Shown: positions 50,707-59,881, numbered from the stretch's first letter. The stretch: 64,000 nt of DNA from CAUZWH01 sp965224275 (GCA_965224275.1 CBDCYR010000009.1:372001-436000); one strand, 5' to 3'. Numbers and translations are program-made. The notes: a model not told the origin generated them from the sequence alone.

Positions 50707-51705
50707 CTAGGGCCGCGCCAACTGTTCGGGCCGATCGATTTCACCGCCCGACGGCAATGGTGCGGCCGCATTATCGATCCATGCCGCGATATCGCGCCAC
50801 ACCACTTCGGCCTGCAGGTCGCGCAGGAGCATGTGGTAGCCCTGGGCATAGAGCACGACCCGGTGCGGCGCACCGAAATTGTCGAGCATGCGGATCGTGG
50901 GCCGGCGCGGAATGATCTCGTCGCGGGCGCCGTAGAGCACCAGCGCGGGCGTGGTCAGGCCGGGCGACGCGGCAAGGGCTTGGTCCATAAGGTTGACCAG
51001 ACCGTATAACGCATCAACGCGGGTTTCCTTGATAACGTAGGGATCGCGTCCCAGCGCGCGCAACATCTCGATATTGTCGGAGGGGATGATGCCCAGGCCG
51101 CGACCCGTGACGCGGTTTCCCGGCATGGTGTGCACCCCCAACCAAAGGGCTACTCGATAAGCCAGCGGCATCGTCGACCTGCCCCACACCGCCGGGCCCA
51201 CCATGACCTGACCGGCGATGTCCGGCATCGCCGGATTGGTGGCCGCAGCTCGCGGTTGTGCTTGTGCTGCCATCATGACGGCGCCCCCCATGCTCACGCC
51301 GAGCAGATAAAGCGGCGTGGTCGGGTGATTAGCGGCGACGACATGTGCGGCTTCCCGCAAATCCTTTGTCATCAAGCGGGTACCCGGCCAGATACGCGGA
51401 TTCGCACTCTTACCGAATCCGCGCTGGTCATAGGCGTAGGTTGCGATGCCGGCCGACGCCAGCCAGCTTGCCGGCGCATCAAAGGCATTGCTGTAGTCGT
51501 TGAAGCCATGCAGCGCGAGAATCACCGCTCGTGGGGGACCATCTGGCAACCACTGGCGCAAGGGCAGTTCGTAGCCGTCGCTGGTGGCAATCAGGTCCGC
51601 CGCCAGGCGCGGCGCACCGTCCAATGGCCCAGCTTCCTGGACACGTGGCGCGCACGCGACGAGTACCGCCAACAGAAGCGCGGCCGCGACGGCGCGCAGG
51701 CGCAT
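50707..51705 (-). CDS. Lipoprotein alpha/beta hydrolase (monoacylglycerol lipase-like)
   Basis: 332-residue hydrolase with N-terminal MRLRAVAAALLLAVLVACAP; the lipobox LVAC puts Cys18 as the lipid anchor. The hydrolase domain shows LALHGFNDYSNAFDAPA (oxyanion HG), YDQRGFGKSANP, nucleophile Ser in LLGVSMGGAVMM, Asp in VLYGARDEIIPR and His in YAQGYHMLLRD, as in PldB and monoacylglycerol lipases. Start is uncertain: ATG 51705 gives the clean lipoprotein signal, while ATG 51741 and codons up to 52011 are open but not family-like. Confidence 0.82.
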   Translation of the reverse strand: MRLRAVAAALLLAVLVACAPRVQEAGPLDGAPRLAADLIATSDGYELPLRQWLPDGPPRAVILALHGFNDYSNAFDAPASWLASAGIATYAYDQRGFGKSANPRIWPGTRLMTKDLREAAHVVAANHPTTPLYLLGVSMGGAVMMAAQAQPRAAATNPAMPDIAGQVMVGPAVWGRSTMPLAYRVALWLGVHTMPGNRVTGRGLGIIPSDNIEMLRALGRDPYVIKETRVDALYGLVNLMDQALAASPGLTTPALVLYGARDEIIPRRPTIRMLDNFGAPHRVVLYAQGYHMLLRDLQAEVVWRDIAAWIDNAAAPLPSGGEIDRPEQLARP

Positions 51706-51868
51706 CTGCAAAGTCCGGTTTAGGCAGGATCTGACTAGCATCGAAATCGTCGAGCGAGCGTTTCGGTTGGGATTAGCGTTGTTTTCGGGTATATCTGCCG
51801 CGGTCTGGGTAAACATTTGTGTGTTACGAATAAACCACCCGACCCTGACGTAATGCCTCGGGGGCAGC

Positions 51869-52498
51869 ATGGCCGACGGACTGCAAAACGAAAAACTGAT
51901 CCATCTTTTCACCACACCCATACTCAAGCATGTGTGGGCCGACAGCGAGGATCTCAACGAAGAACTCCGCCGTGTCATCATCAACAAAACGCGCGGCGGC
52001 AAGGGAACCACCTATAGCGCGGTCGGTGGTTGGGAATCGGGAGACGACTTTCACCAGTGGTCGGGCGATCTCGGCCAAACCGTGGTTCAACGTGTCGCGG
52101 AGATGGTGAAACAGGCCACATCGGAGCTTTATGCCACTTTTAGCGGCCGCGAAAAAAGCACCTGGACGATTGCCATGTGGGCAAACGTCAATCGGCGCGG
52201 CAACTACAACCGGATTCACGTACAGCCCGGATCAACGTGGACCGGCGCCTATATCGTCGACACCGGACACGAAGAAAAGCACGAAACGCTGAGTGGCGTA
52301 ATCGGACTTATCAATCCGAATCTATCGCAAGCCATGAGCTTTTACCGCAACGCGGTGCCGACGCGCTACATCGTGCGGCCCGAGGCCGGTTTGATGATGA
52401 TCTGGCCGAGCTATGTCGCCCAGATGGTCCATCCGCACACCGGCAAGCGGCCGCGGGTCAGCATATCCTTCAACGTGAAGAAGGATCCCTACCCCTAG
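51869..52498 (+). CDS. Putative 2OG-Fe(II) oxygenase (TIGR02466-like)
   Basis: 209 residues. The middle NRRGNYNRIHVQPGSTWTGA is the HxHPGS-W-G-Y iron-binding region of the TIGR02466 group, here with Gln replacing the second His (IHVQPGS). The C-terminal IWPSYVAQMVHPHTGKRPRV carries the second iron His and the 2-oxoglutarate Arg. Family members are uncharacterised. The TAG stop is exactly in the CTAG target of the IS481 inserted after it, so the reading frame was not harmed. Confidence 0.72.
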   Translation: MADGLQNEKLIHLFTTPILKHVWADSEDLNEELRRVIINKTRGGKGTTYSAVGGWESGDDFHQWSGDLGQTVVQRVAEMVKQATSELYATFSGREKSTWTIAMWANVNRRGNYNRIHVQPGSTWTGAYIVDTGHEEKHETLSGVIGLINPNLSQAMSFYRNAVPTRYIVRPEAGLMMIWPSYVAQMVHPHTGKRPRVSISFNVKKDPYP

Positions 52499-53448
52499 TT
52501 GTGGAGTCTCATGAGGTTATTGACATCCAAGCCTGATCGGCTGATGGGTTGATTTCCATTTATCCCGGCATGAGGTCTGTGCCAATTGTAGTGGTGTAGC
52601 CAGATGGGGAGCTCACGTGCTCTGTGCTGTGAGCTTTCATAGGCTTGAGCGTAGGCCCATTCGCGCAGAGAAGATTGGATAAAGCGCTCGGCCTTGCCGT
52701 TGGTTTTGGGTGTATAGGGTTTGGTGCGGATGTGTTTGAGCCCGAGGTTTTTGCAGGCGTCTGTGAAGGCCAATGACCTGTAGCACGATCCATTGTCGGT
52801 CATGACCCGTTCGACGGTGATATTGAAGCGCCGGTACCAAGCGAGGGCGGCCATCAAGAAGGCGACGGCGCTGTCTTTTTTCTCGTTTGGCATGATGTCT
52901 GCGAAGCCGAGGCGGGAGTGGTCGTCGATGCAGACGTGGACGTATTCCCAGCCCCTGTTGGGTCCGGTTCTTGGGCCGGTTCGATCACCGGTTATGCGGT
53001 GCCCGACCTGGTTGAAGCGGCCGAGTTTTTTGATATCGATGTGGATCATCTCGCCGGGCTTGGCGCGTTCGTAGCGGCGTACCGGTTGGGCGGGGTCGAG
53101 GTCGCGCCAGCGGTTGAGGTGGTGTCGGGTCAGGATCCGTCCCACCGTGGCTTTGGAAACACCAACTTCGGCGGCGATGCGGTGATAGATGCGCCGTTGC
53201 TTGCGCAGGGCAATCACCTTCGCCTCAAGCTCACCAGGTGTTCTATGCGGGCTGGTCATTGGCCTTGAGGAGCGGTCGACAAGCCCGCCAAAGCCTTCCG
53301 CGCGATAGCGCCGCCACCATTTGTAGACCGTACTGGTACTGGTGCCCATTGCTGTCGCCACGTCCAACGGGTGTTCGCCGCGTTCCAGTCGAGAGATTAA
53401 TATCTCTCGACCCTTCGGGGTCAGGCGGGCATTCTTATGGATGTTCAT
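52495..53448 (-). CDS. IS481-family transposase
   Basis: 317-residue DDE transposase. A helix-turn-helix (HPLDVATAMGTSTSTVYKWW) and a second HTH region (IAAEVGVSKATVGRILTRHH) are followed by the catalytic core: Asp in GEMIHIDIKKLGRF, Asp in VERVMTDNGSCYRS and Glu in KTNGKAERFIQSSL. The last codon and the TAG stop are completed by the duplicated CTAG at 52495-52498. It is intact. Confidence 0.95.
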   Translation of the reverse strand: MNIHKNARLTPKGREILISRLERGEHPLDVATAMGTSTSTVYKWWRRYRAEGFGGLVDRSSRPMTSPHRTPGELEAKVIALRKQRRIYHRIAAEVGVSKATVGRILTRHHLNRWRDLDPAQPVRRYERAKPGEMIHIDIKKLGRFNQVGHRITGDRTGPRTGPNRGWEYVHVCIDDHSRLGFADIMPNEKKDSAVAFLMAALAWYRRFNITVERVMTDNGSCYRSLAFTDACKNLGLKHIRTKPYTPKTNGKAERFIQSSLREWAYAQAYESSQHRARELPIWLHHYNWHRPHAGINGNQPISRSGLDVNNLMRLHN

Positions 53449-53535
53449 TCGGTCCTCCGGCGATCAGCTTCTGTTCTTTTCAAACATCAGCTTCTCAAAG
53501 CGGGGCCGAATGAACAACCTACTGAGACACCACAA
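52499..53535 (-). mobile_element. IS481-family element
   Basis: 1037 bp, ends ttgtggagtctca (left) and ttgtggtgtctcag (right, inward). It is flanked by CTAG at 52495-52498 and 53536-53539, the known preference of IS481 for NCTAGN. It carries one transposase gene. Confidence 0.9.
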
Positions 53536-53552
53536 CTAGTGGACGGAATCCA
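53536..53552. repeat. Solo MITE terminus
   Basis: ctagtggacggaatcca is a near-perfect copy of the MITE ends at 46015 and 46307. IS481 inserted into its CTAG. No second MITE end is seen nearby, so this is a relic or a chance target-like sequence. Confidence 0.5.
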
Positions 53553-53578
53553 CGAGCGGCAAGACGTTCCTGATGGGA

Positions 53579-54199
53579 TTACCCGATCAGACGGCGCACG
53601 CGTTTTCGCAGGTAGGTCAGCGTTTCGTGCTCGAACCAGGGATTGACCGTTAACCAGCGATTGTTGTGCCACGACGGGTGCGGCACCGGGACGACGGCCG
53701 GCGCATAGTCACGCCACGCGCGAACGGTTTCGCTAAGTGTTTTCTTGTTGCGCTCCCCGAGATGGAATTTTTGCGCATAACGGCCGGCGGCAACGATCAG
53801 GTTGACGTTCGGGAGCTGTGCCAACAACCGGTCGTGCCAAGTGAGCGCGCATTCCGGACGCGGCGGCAGATCACCGCCGGCGGCTTTGCCGGGATAGCAG
53901 AAGCCCTGCGGCACGATCGCAACCCGGCTGTCGTCGTAAAACACGTCGCGATCAAGATCGAGCCATTCGCGCAATCGATCGCCGCTGGCATCGTCCCATG
54001 GCACACCACTCTCGTGCACCCGTGTGCCGGGCGCCTGGCCTGCGATCAACACCCGCGCACTGGCTGTTGCCACGACGACCGGGCGCGGTCCCAGCGGCAA
54101 GTGTTCCTCACAGATGCGGCAGGCACGAATCTCGGTTAGCAAGGCCGCCAGCGGGTCTGTTGTCGGTGTTAACCGTGTTGCTCCGGATTTAGGTGCCAC
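53579..54199 (-). CDS. Uracil-DNA glycosylase superfamily protein
   Basis: 206-residue UDG-superfamily enzyme. EIRACRICEEHLPLGPRP opens the protein. LIAGQAPGTRVHESGVPWDD holds the active-site GxAPG motif and SGDRLREWLDLD follows. PQGFCYPGKAAGGDLPPRPE, the VAAGRYAQKFHLG strand, and VPVPHPSWHN (HPS motif that contacts DNA) are also seen. It may remove uracil or damaged bases. Four cysteines that would bind a Fe-S cluster in family 4 are not clearly present (CRIC only, then a lone FCYP). Confidence 0.8.
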   Translation of the reverse strand: MAPKSGATRLTPTTDPLAALLTEIRACRICEEHLPLGPRPVVVATASARVLIAGQAPGTRVHESGVPWDDASGDRLREWLDLDRDVFYDDSRVAIVPQGFCYPGKAAGGDLPPRPECALTWHDRLLAQLPNVNLIVAAGRYAQKFHLGERNKKTLSETVRAWRDYAPAVVPVPHPSWHNNRWLTVNPWFEHETLTYLRKRVRRLIG

Positions 54200-54309
54200 G
54201 AATAACCCTCACGCTTGCAGTCATCTTGATCGGCTAGAAGCGACGGCCTAACGTGCCCGGCGCAAGATCAAACCGCCGATAGCTTAGCCATTTTGGAAAT
54301 ACCGACGTT

Positions 54310-55158
54310 ATGAAGTTTTCGAGTACCGATACCTATATTGCAACCGAGGAGTTGATGGTTGCCGTCAACGCGGCGATTACGCTGCGGCGGCCGCTGCTGG
54401 TTAAAGGTGAGCCCGGCACGGGCAAGACGATGTTGGCGGTTGAGGTAGCCAATTCGGTCGGTGCGCCGCTGCTCGAGTGGCACATCAAGTCAACCACCAA
54501 AGCGCAACACGGCCTCTACGAGTATGACGCCGTATCGCGGCTGCGCGATTCACAGCTGGGCGACGAACGCGTCGCCGACATTCGCAATTACATCAAGCGC
54601 GGGATGCTGTGGGAGGCGTTTGACAGCGCCGAGGTGCCGGTACTGCTGATCGATGAAATCGACAAAGCCGATATCGAGTTTCCCAACGACCTGCTGCGCG
54701 AGCTCGATCGTATGGAGTTTTATATTTACGAGACCAAGGAAACCATACGCGCCACCCAGCGGCCGATCGTGATCATCACGTCAAACAACGAGAAGGAGCT
54801 GCCCGACGCTTTCCTGCGGCGCTGCTTCTTCCACTACATTCGTTTTCCCGAGCGCGACACCATGGCGGAGATCATCGACGTTCATTTTCCCGATCTACAA
54901 GGCAAGTTGGTCAACGAAGCCCTCAATCTTTTTTACGAGATTCGCGACGTGCCCGGGATGAAGAAAAAGCCGTCGACCTCGGAGCTGCTCGATTGGCTCA
55001 AGCTTCTGATGGTCGACGATATCCCGCCTGAAGCGCTGCGATCGAAAGACATGAAGACGTTGATCCCACCGCTGCACGGCGCCCTGTTGAAGAACGAACA
55101 CGACGTTCATTTATTCGAGCGTTTGGCGTTCCTCAATCGCGGCGAAGGGCGCAACTGA
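54310..55158 (+). CDS. MoxR-type AAA+ ATPase
   Basis: 282-residue AAA+ ATPase. Walker A is LVKGEPGTGKTML (31-43), Walker B VPVLLIDEIDKADIEFPNDL, sensor 1 RPIVIITSNNEKELPDAFLR, and Arg finger RRC-F. MoxR ATPases act as chaperones for metallo-enzymes and partner with a VWA protein encoded next door. Here the VWA gene starts 12 bases after the stop, followed by the transaminase-like gene. The target complex is unknown. Confidence 0.93.
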   Translation: MKFSSTDTYIATEELMVAVNAAITLRRPLLVKGEPGTGKTMLAVEVANSVGAPLLEWHIKSTTKAQHGLYEYDAVSRLRDSQLGDERVADIRNYIKRGMLWEAFDSAEVPVLLIDEIDKADIEFPNDLLRELDRMEFYIYETKETIRATQRPIVIITSNNEKELPDAFLRRCFFHYIRFPERDTMAEIIDVHFPDLQGKLVNEALNLFYEIRDVPGMKKKPSTSELLDWLKLLMVDDIPPEALRSKDMKTLIPPLHGALLKNEHDVHLFERLAFLNRGEGRN

Positions 55159-55170
55159 GGCAAGCAGGCG

Positions 55171-56349
55171 ATGTTCTTCAATCTCTTTACCGAGCTGCGC
55201 AAGGCCAAGGTGCCGGTGAGCCTCAAAGAATATCTCGCGCTGATGGAGGCGATGGATGCCAAGATCGGCGCCTACAATGTCGACAATTTCTACTACCTCA
55301 GCCGCGCCGTATTGGTGAAAGACGAGCGCAATCTCGACAAGTTCGACCGGGTGTTCGGCCACGTGTTCAAAGGGCTGGAATCCAGCGTCGACGAAATTGA
55401 AGTCGAAATTCCCGAGGCGTGGCTGGAGAAATTGATGGACCGCTATCTCACGGCAGAGGAGAAAGCGGAGGTCGAAGCGCTTGGCGGCTGGGAAAAACTG
55501 ATGGAGACGTTGCGCGAACGATTGGCCGAGCAAGACGATCGCCACCAAGGCGGTAGCAAATGGATCGGGACCAGCGGCACCTCGCCATTCGGTGCCTATG
55601 GCTATAATCCCGAAGGAGTCCGGATTGGCCAGAACGGCAATGCGAACTTTCGCGCGGTCAAGGTGTGGGATCGTCGTGAGTTCAAGAACCTTGATGATTC
55701 GATTGTCATTGGCACCCGCAATATTAAGATGGCGCTACGGAAAATCCGGCAGTTCGCCCGCGACGGCGCCGATCTCGAGTTGGATCTGCCCGATACCGTC
55801 CGCTCGACCGCCGATAATGGCGGCTACCTCGATATCAAGATGGTGCCGGAACGCCACAATGCGGTGAAGGTGCTTCTGTTGCTCGATATCGGCGGATCAA
55901 TGACGGTGCATACGCGTACCTGTGAGGAGCTCTTCTCTGCCGCGCACACCGAGTTCAAGCACCTCGAATATTTCTACTTCCACAATTGCCCGTATGAGGA
56001 GGTGTGGCGGGAAAACCGGCGGCGACGCAGCGGCACACTGGATACGACCGACCTGCTCAACACCTATGGATCCGACTACAAGCTGATCCTGGTGGGCGAT
56101 GCGACGATGAGCCCCTATGAGATCACCGTGCCCGGCGGCAGCGTCGAACATTGGAACGCCGAAGCCGGCGCGGTGTGGATGCAGCGCCTGCTCGATACCT
56201 ACCCACATGCGGTTTGGCTCAATCCCACCGACGAACGCTATTGGCAGGCGACGCCATCGATCCAGGTGGTGCGCCAGCTGATGGCCGATCGCATGTATCC
56301 CCTCACACTCGATGGCCTTGAGCGCGCAACGCGCGAGCTGCGGCGCTAA
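55171..56349 (+). CDS. VWA-domain protein (CoxE-like)
   Basis: 392-residue partner of the MoxR ATPase. The N-terminal half is helical (FFNLFTELRKAKVPVSLKEY) and a central G/N-rich linker follows. The C-terminal VWA domain starts around residue 230 with VKVLLLLDIGGSMTVHTRTC (MIDAS-type DxGGS) and KLILVGDATMSPYEIT. Such MoxR-VWA pairs act in enzyme maturation or stress responses. It is co-transcribed with the gene at 54310 (12-base gap) and the gene at 56366 (16-base gap). Confidence 0.92.
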   Translation: MFFNLFTELRKAKVPVSLKEYLALMEAMDAKIGAYNVDNFYYLSRAVLVKDERNLDKFDRVFGHVFKGLESSVDEIEVEIPEAWLEKLMDRYLTAEEKAEVEALGGWEKLMETLRERLAEQDDRHQGGSKWIGTSGTSPFGAYGYNPEGVRIGQNGNANFRAVKVWDRREFKNLDDSIVIGTRNIKMALRKIRQFARDGADLELDLPDTVRSTADNGGYLDIKMVPERHNAVKVLLLLDIGGSMTVHTRTCEELFSAAHTEFKHLEYFYFHNCPYEEVWRENRRRRSGTLDTTDLLNTYGSDYKLILVGDATMSPYEITVPGGSVEHWNAEAGAVWMQRLLDTYPHAVWLNPTDERYWQATPSIQVVRQLMADRMYPLTLDGLERATRELRR

Positions 56350-56365
56350 CCGATCCGACAAAGAC

Positions 56366-57292
56366 ATGGCCGGCTCCCACTTCTTCGCCCAAGGATGCGC
56401 CTTCGTCGACAACGTGTTTGTTCCGGCCGAAGCAGCGCGGCTGCCGATTTTCGATTGGGGATTCCTACACGGCGACGCGACCTATGATGTCGTGCATGTG
56501 TGGAACGGCGCCTTCTTTCGGTACGAGGATCATCTCGATCGATTTTTTCGGAGTTGCCAAGCGCTTCACCTGAAGCCGCCGATCGATCGTGAGCGGATTA
56601 CCCATGTGCTGGCCGAATGCGTCAGCCGCAGCGATCTTAAAGATGCTTATGTCGAGATGATCTGCACCCGCGGTATCCCCAAGCGTGGCAGCCGCGACCC
56701 GCGAGATTGCGCAAACCGTTTTTATGCCTTTGCGGTTCCCTTCGTGTGGGTCGCCAACGAAGAACAGCGGACCCGCGGACTCAAGCTGATCGTGAGTTCA
56801 GTGCAGCGGATTGCACCGGAATCGGTCGACCCCGTCGTCAAGAACTACCATTGGCTCGATTTCACGCGCGGCTTGTTTGAGGCGTATGACCGAGGTGGCG
56901 AGACTGTGGCGCTGGTCGACCGCGAAGGCAACGTATCGGAAGGGCCCGGTTTCAATATTTTTGCAATCCGCGACGGCGCCATCCTGACACCCGGGCACGG
57001 CACCCTCGAAGGCATCACCCGCAAGACGGTGATCGAGCTGTGCGATGAGATCGACATCGCGTGCCGCGGCGACACGGTTAGCGCCGATACGCTGCGAGGT
57101 GCCAACGAGGTTTTCATCTCGTCAACGGCGGGCGGGATTATGCCGGTGACGGAAGTGGATGGTGCGCCGATCGGCGACGGTAAACCGGGCCCAATCACCA
57201 ACCGGTTGCGCGATCTCTACTGGTCCAAGAAAGAAGCGGGCTGGCACGCGACCCCGGTTGAGTACCGTCACGTGCCGCAAGCGTCGGGTTAG
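56366..57292 (+). CDS. Fold-type IV aminotransferase, (R)-amine transaminase-like
   Basis: 308-residue PLP enzyme of class IV. Lys159 in VDPVVKNYHWLDF is the Schiff-base lysine. SEGPGFNIFAI contacts the phosphate and Glu192. STAGGIMPVTEVDG completes the site. The N-terminal FDWGFLHGDATYDVVHVWNG and the later NYHW, EGPGFN and STAGG blocks resemble (R)-selective amine transaminases rather than BCAT or D-Ala transaminases. Start 56366 lies 16 bases after the VWA stop, inside an operon with MoxR and VWA genes. The substrate is unproven. Confidence 0.82.
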   Translation: MAGSHFFAQGCAFVDNVFVPAEAARLPIFDWGFLHGDATYDVVHVWNGAFFRYEDHLDRFFRSCQALHLKPPIDRERITHVLAECVSRSDLKDAYVEMICTRGIPKRGSRDPRDCANRFYAFAVPFVWVANEEQRTRGLKLIVSSVQRIAPESVDPVVKNYHWLDFTRGLFEAYDRGGETVALVDREGNVSEGPGFNIFAIRDGAILTPGHGTLEGITRKTVIELCDEIDIACRGDTVSADTLRGANEVFISSTAGGIMPVTEVDGAPIGDGKPGPITNRLRDLYWSKKEAGWHATPVEYRHVPQASG

Positions 57293-57399
57293 CGACCAAA
57301 GTAACACCTAACACCGTCCCATTATTGCCCACCGTGACCTAACGCCAGTCACATTGGCCGCATTGCCAGCTTGAAGGCTCGATCCTGGAGCCAATAGGA

Positions 57400-58839
57400 T
57401 TAGAAGTTGCCATAAGGCAGGGAGGGAGGCGCCACCTCATCGGCGCTGCGTCCAGCCCAGTCCAACCCCGGGATATTGGCCAGCGCGCGTTGCTGCGCGG
57501 CGTCGAGGGCTTCGGCGGCAGCCGCATAGTCGATCGTTTGGACGCGGCCGTCGGCGACGACCTGGTCGCCGTCGACAAAGACGTCGCGGATAGCCCGATC
57601 GGCAGCCGAGTAGACCAGCGAACGCAGCGGGTCGCGGGTCGGGCGCATCATCGGATGGGTGACGTCGATCAACACCAGATCGGCCTTGGCACCAACCACG
57701 AGCCGCCCAAGATCGTCACGACCCAGTGCCTGCGCGCCGCCGGTGGTCGCTGCAGCGAATATATCCGAGGCATAGGTCTCCCACGGGTTTTCCGCGACCA
57801 CGCGCGCGACATAGGCAGCCAGACGCATTTCGTCGACCATGTTGTGGGGATAGACATCGGTGCCGATCCCCATGCTGACGCCGGCCTGGCGGTAACTGCC
57901 GAAATCGCGGAGCGAAATGCCGCGCCGGGCAAACACGGTTGGACAATGGGCGACGCTGGTGCCGGTTTCGGCGAGGCGCGTGAGATCGCCGGTTTTAGGC
58001 CAGCGCGTCCAGGGGTGGTGATCGAGAAAGATTCCATGGCCGATGATGGTGTGATCACCGAGCAGATCGAGTTGATCGAGCCATTGAATCGGCGTTGTGC
58101 CATGACGGCGGGTCATCTCGTGGAACTCGGCCAGGCTTTGCCCGGCGTGGATGTGGATGCGGATACCGCGCTCGTTGGCGGCGGCGAGGCTGTCGCGAAG
58201 CAGCGCTTCGGAGCAGGTGTCGACCTGCGACGGGCTGAGCATGCCGAACAGGCGGCCGCATTCATGCTGCTCGGCGCGGGCTACCAGGCCGAGGGCGGTT
58301 TCCAAGCCCTGCCTACCAGCAGCCTCGTCCCACTCATATTCGACGGCATGGCCATTGCGCGTAAACCAACGGGCCGAGCGGTACATCGGGGCGATGCAGG
58401 CGCGAATGCCGCTTTCGGCAAGCAGATCGAGCCACGTCTCGCTGGGCACGGAAAGATCACAAATCGTCGTGACACCGCTGAGCAGTAGTTCGCTCAGGGC
58501 GACCCGATAACAGGCCGGCGTGCCCTCGGCATCGGGACCAAGGATCGGCAAGTGCTCGTAGAGCGAGGTGTTGTAAAGGTGGGGACTGCCGATCTCGTCC
58601 CACATTCCCTTGTTCATCGGCTCCGAGAAGGGATGACAGTGAAGGTTGACCAGGCCGGGCATGACGAGGAGCCCGGCACCGTCGATTTCACGCTCAGCAG
58701 TACCGACGAAGTCGCGCCCGACATGGACAATTTGGTTGCCGGTGAAGGCGATGTCGGCGTTGGTCAGGTAGACGTGATGGCGCTCGATAGTATTCCAAGC
58801 GATGGCGTAATCGGCGTTGCGGATGAGCGTGGTCGTCAT
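57400..58839 (-). CDS. Amidohydrolase-family (TrzA/AtzA-like) deaminase
   Basis: 479-residue metal-dependent hydrolase. The metal-site motif PGLVNLHCHPFSEPM carries the HxH. HIHAGQSLAEFHEM holds the third His with the Glu. IGHGIFLDHHPW is the fourth His, GTDVYPHNMVDEMR is the metal Asp region, and the C-terminal LVVGAKADLVLIDVTHPM is the composite-domain end. This branch hydrolyses ring C-N or C-Cl bonds (chlorohydrolases, guanine or S-adenosylhomocysteine deaminases). The substrate is unknown. It is convergent with the transaminase-like gene. Confidence 0.85.
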   Translation of the reverse strand: MTTTLIRNADYAIAWNTIERHHVYLTNADIAFTGNQIVHVGRDFVGTAEREIDGAGLLVMPGLVNLHCHPFSEPMNKGMWDEIGSPHLYNTSLYEHLPILGPDAEGTPACYRVALSELLLSGVTTICDLSVPSETWLDLLAESGIRACIAPMYRSARWFTRNGHAVEYEWDEAAGRQGLETALGLVARAEQHECGRLFGMLSPSQVDTCSEALLRDSLAAANERGIRIHIHAGQSLAEFHEMTRRHGTTPIQWLDQLDLLGDHTIIGHGIFLDHHPWTRWPKTGDLTRLAETGTSVAHCPTVFARRGISLRDFGSYRQAGVSMGIGTDVYPHNMVDEMRLAAYVARVVAENPWETYASDIFAAATTGGAQALGRDDLGRLVVGAKADLVLIDVTHPMMRPTRDPLRSLVYSAADRAIRDVFVDGDQVVADGRVQTIDYAAAAEALDAAQQRALANIPGLDWAGRSADEVAPPSLPYGNF

Positions 58840-58980
58840 AGTGCCTCGCGCGGATCGGGTCGGTTCGCGCGCATTCTACGCATTTTGCGTTGAATCGGAT
58901 GGCCCTTCCAACTCAAGTACATCGCTCGCGCAGCCCTCGGTTATCGATCTCGGATCAGCGCCAGGGTGGTGAAAACGCGG

Positions 58981-59301
58981 TCAAACGGCTGCGCGCTTTG
59001 TTGACACGCAACGGTAGACGATACCCTCAGGCTGGACCCAGATATCTGTACCAATGACGCAGTCGGCGCCTCTAGGCAGCGCGGGAGGAAGACTGTTCAG
59101 CGCTTCCTCGCAATTTCGATGGAAGTGCTAATCACGCTTCTTAGTCGACGAGCTCCGGCGGCTGTCGCCACTGTTCGCTTTCTTACACTTAGCCTCTTGT
59201 TTGTGCGGCTTCGACAGCGTATCCAGCAACTTCTTTACCATCGCCTGGAACTTGAGGTCTTTTTTTGGATCGCTCAACTTAGCGTTCACTTCCACCACCA
59301 C
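58981..59301 (-). pseudogene. Possible small gene with in-frame amber codon
   Basis: One minus-strand frame reads GTG 59301 to TAG 59128 (57 residues: VVVEVNAKLSDPKKDLKFQA, then a Lys/Arg-rich tail) and continues in frame after the TAG for 48 codons (HFHRNCEEALNSLPP, GADCVIGTDIWVQPEGIVYR) to TGA at 58981. Amino-acid composition on both sides looks protein-like. No ribosome site and no family recognised. It may be a decayed gene. The rest of 58840-59410 shows nothing further. Confidence 0.25.
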
Positions 59302-59410
59302 ACCATATTTTGTGCCTTGTAATATTCAGATATCAAAATATAGACAAAGAGAAATAAAGACTCGATCTTCCCAAATAGATGAAAATAATACGGCAAACTA
59401 TACAAATTGA

Positions 59411-59881
59411 ATGGGTCTGGCCGTGGTTACTAAAACACGCGCACATCTACCGCATGCCTTTGCACATGATCCTGCCAATGTTTGGGAAGAGCAGCTCCAC
59501 GACATATGGATTGGGGCCACTGAGCGTGCGCGAGTGGGCCGCATCCCGAACCTGCTGGCAAAGGCGATCGGCGCTAGAACCACCATCGTCTATTTAAGTA
59601 AAACTAACGCCGCGAAAATTCGGGGCAAGCATAGCGTCATTAAGTTTCCGGAACTCCGTGCGCTCGCTACGGCATTCCAAGAAGAGGCTGTTGCACGAGA
59701 GGGTCAGCTACACCTTGCTTTTTGGTTTCAAAGCCCCGTTTACAAAACCCGTACAATCAAATCCGTAATTAAGGCGACCAGCGACGGAACCGAAATCTAC
59801 CTCAAGACTATGCATGTTATCGCCAGGCATCGCCTGAAAGCTCTTAGAGCAAAGACGATGGTGCTTCGGGAGAAGAGGTAA
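59411..59881 (+). CDS. Hypothetical basic protein, possibly a PBECR-type nuclease fold
   Basis: 156 residues, strongly basic. The C-terminal half has VYLSKTNAAKIRGKHSVIKF, then LRALATAFQEEAVAREGQLH and KSVIKATSDGTEIYLKTMHV. The spacing of KH, a short helix and a beta-strand with T-E-I-YL resembles phage-associated Barnase/EndoU/ColicinE5-RelE-like domains, but this is weak. The upstream region is AT-rich (59320-59410), with no clear ribosome site. A perfect 10-bp hairpin terminates it. Without homology search it must stay hypothetical. Confidence 0.5.
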   Translation: MGLAVVTKTRAHLPHAFAHDPANVWEEQLHDIWIGATERARVGRIPNLLAKAIGARTTIVYLSKTNAAKIRGKHSVIKFPELRALATAFQEEAVAREGQLHLAFWFQSPVYKTRTIKSVIKATSDGTEIYLKTMHVIARHRLKALRAKTMVLREKR

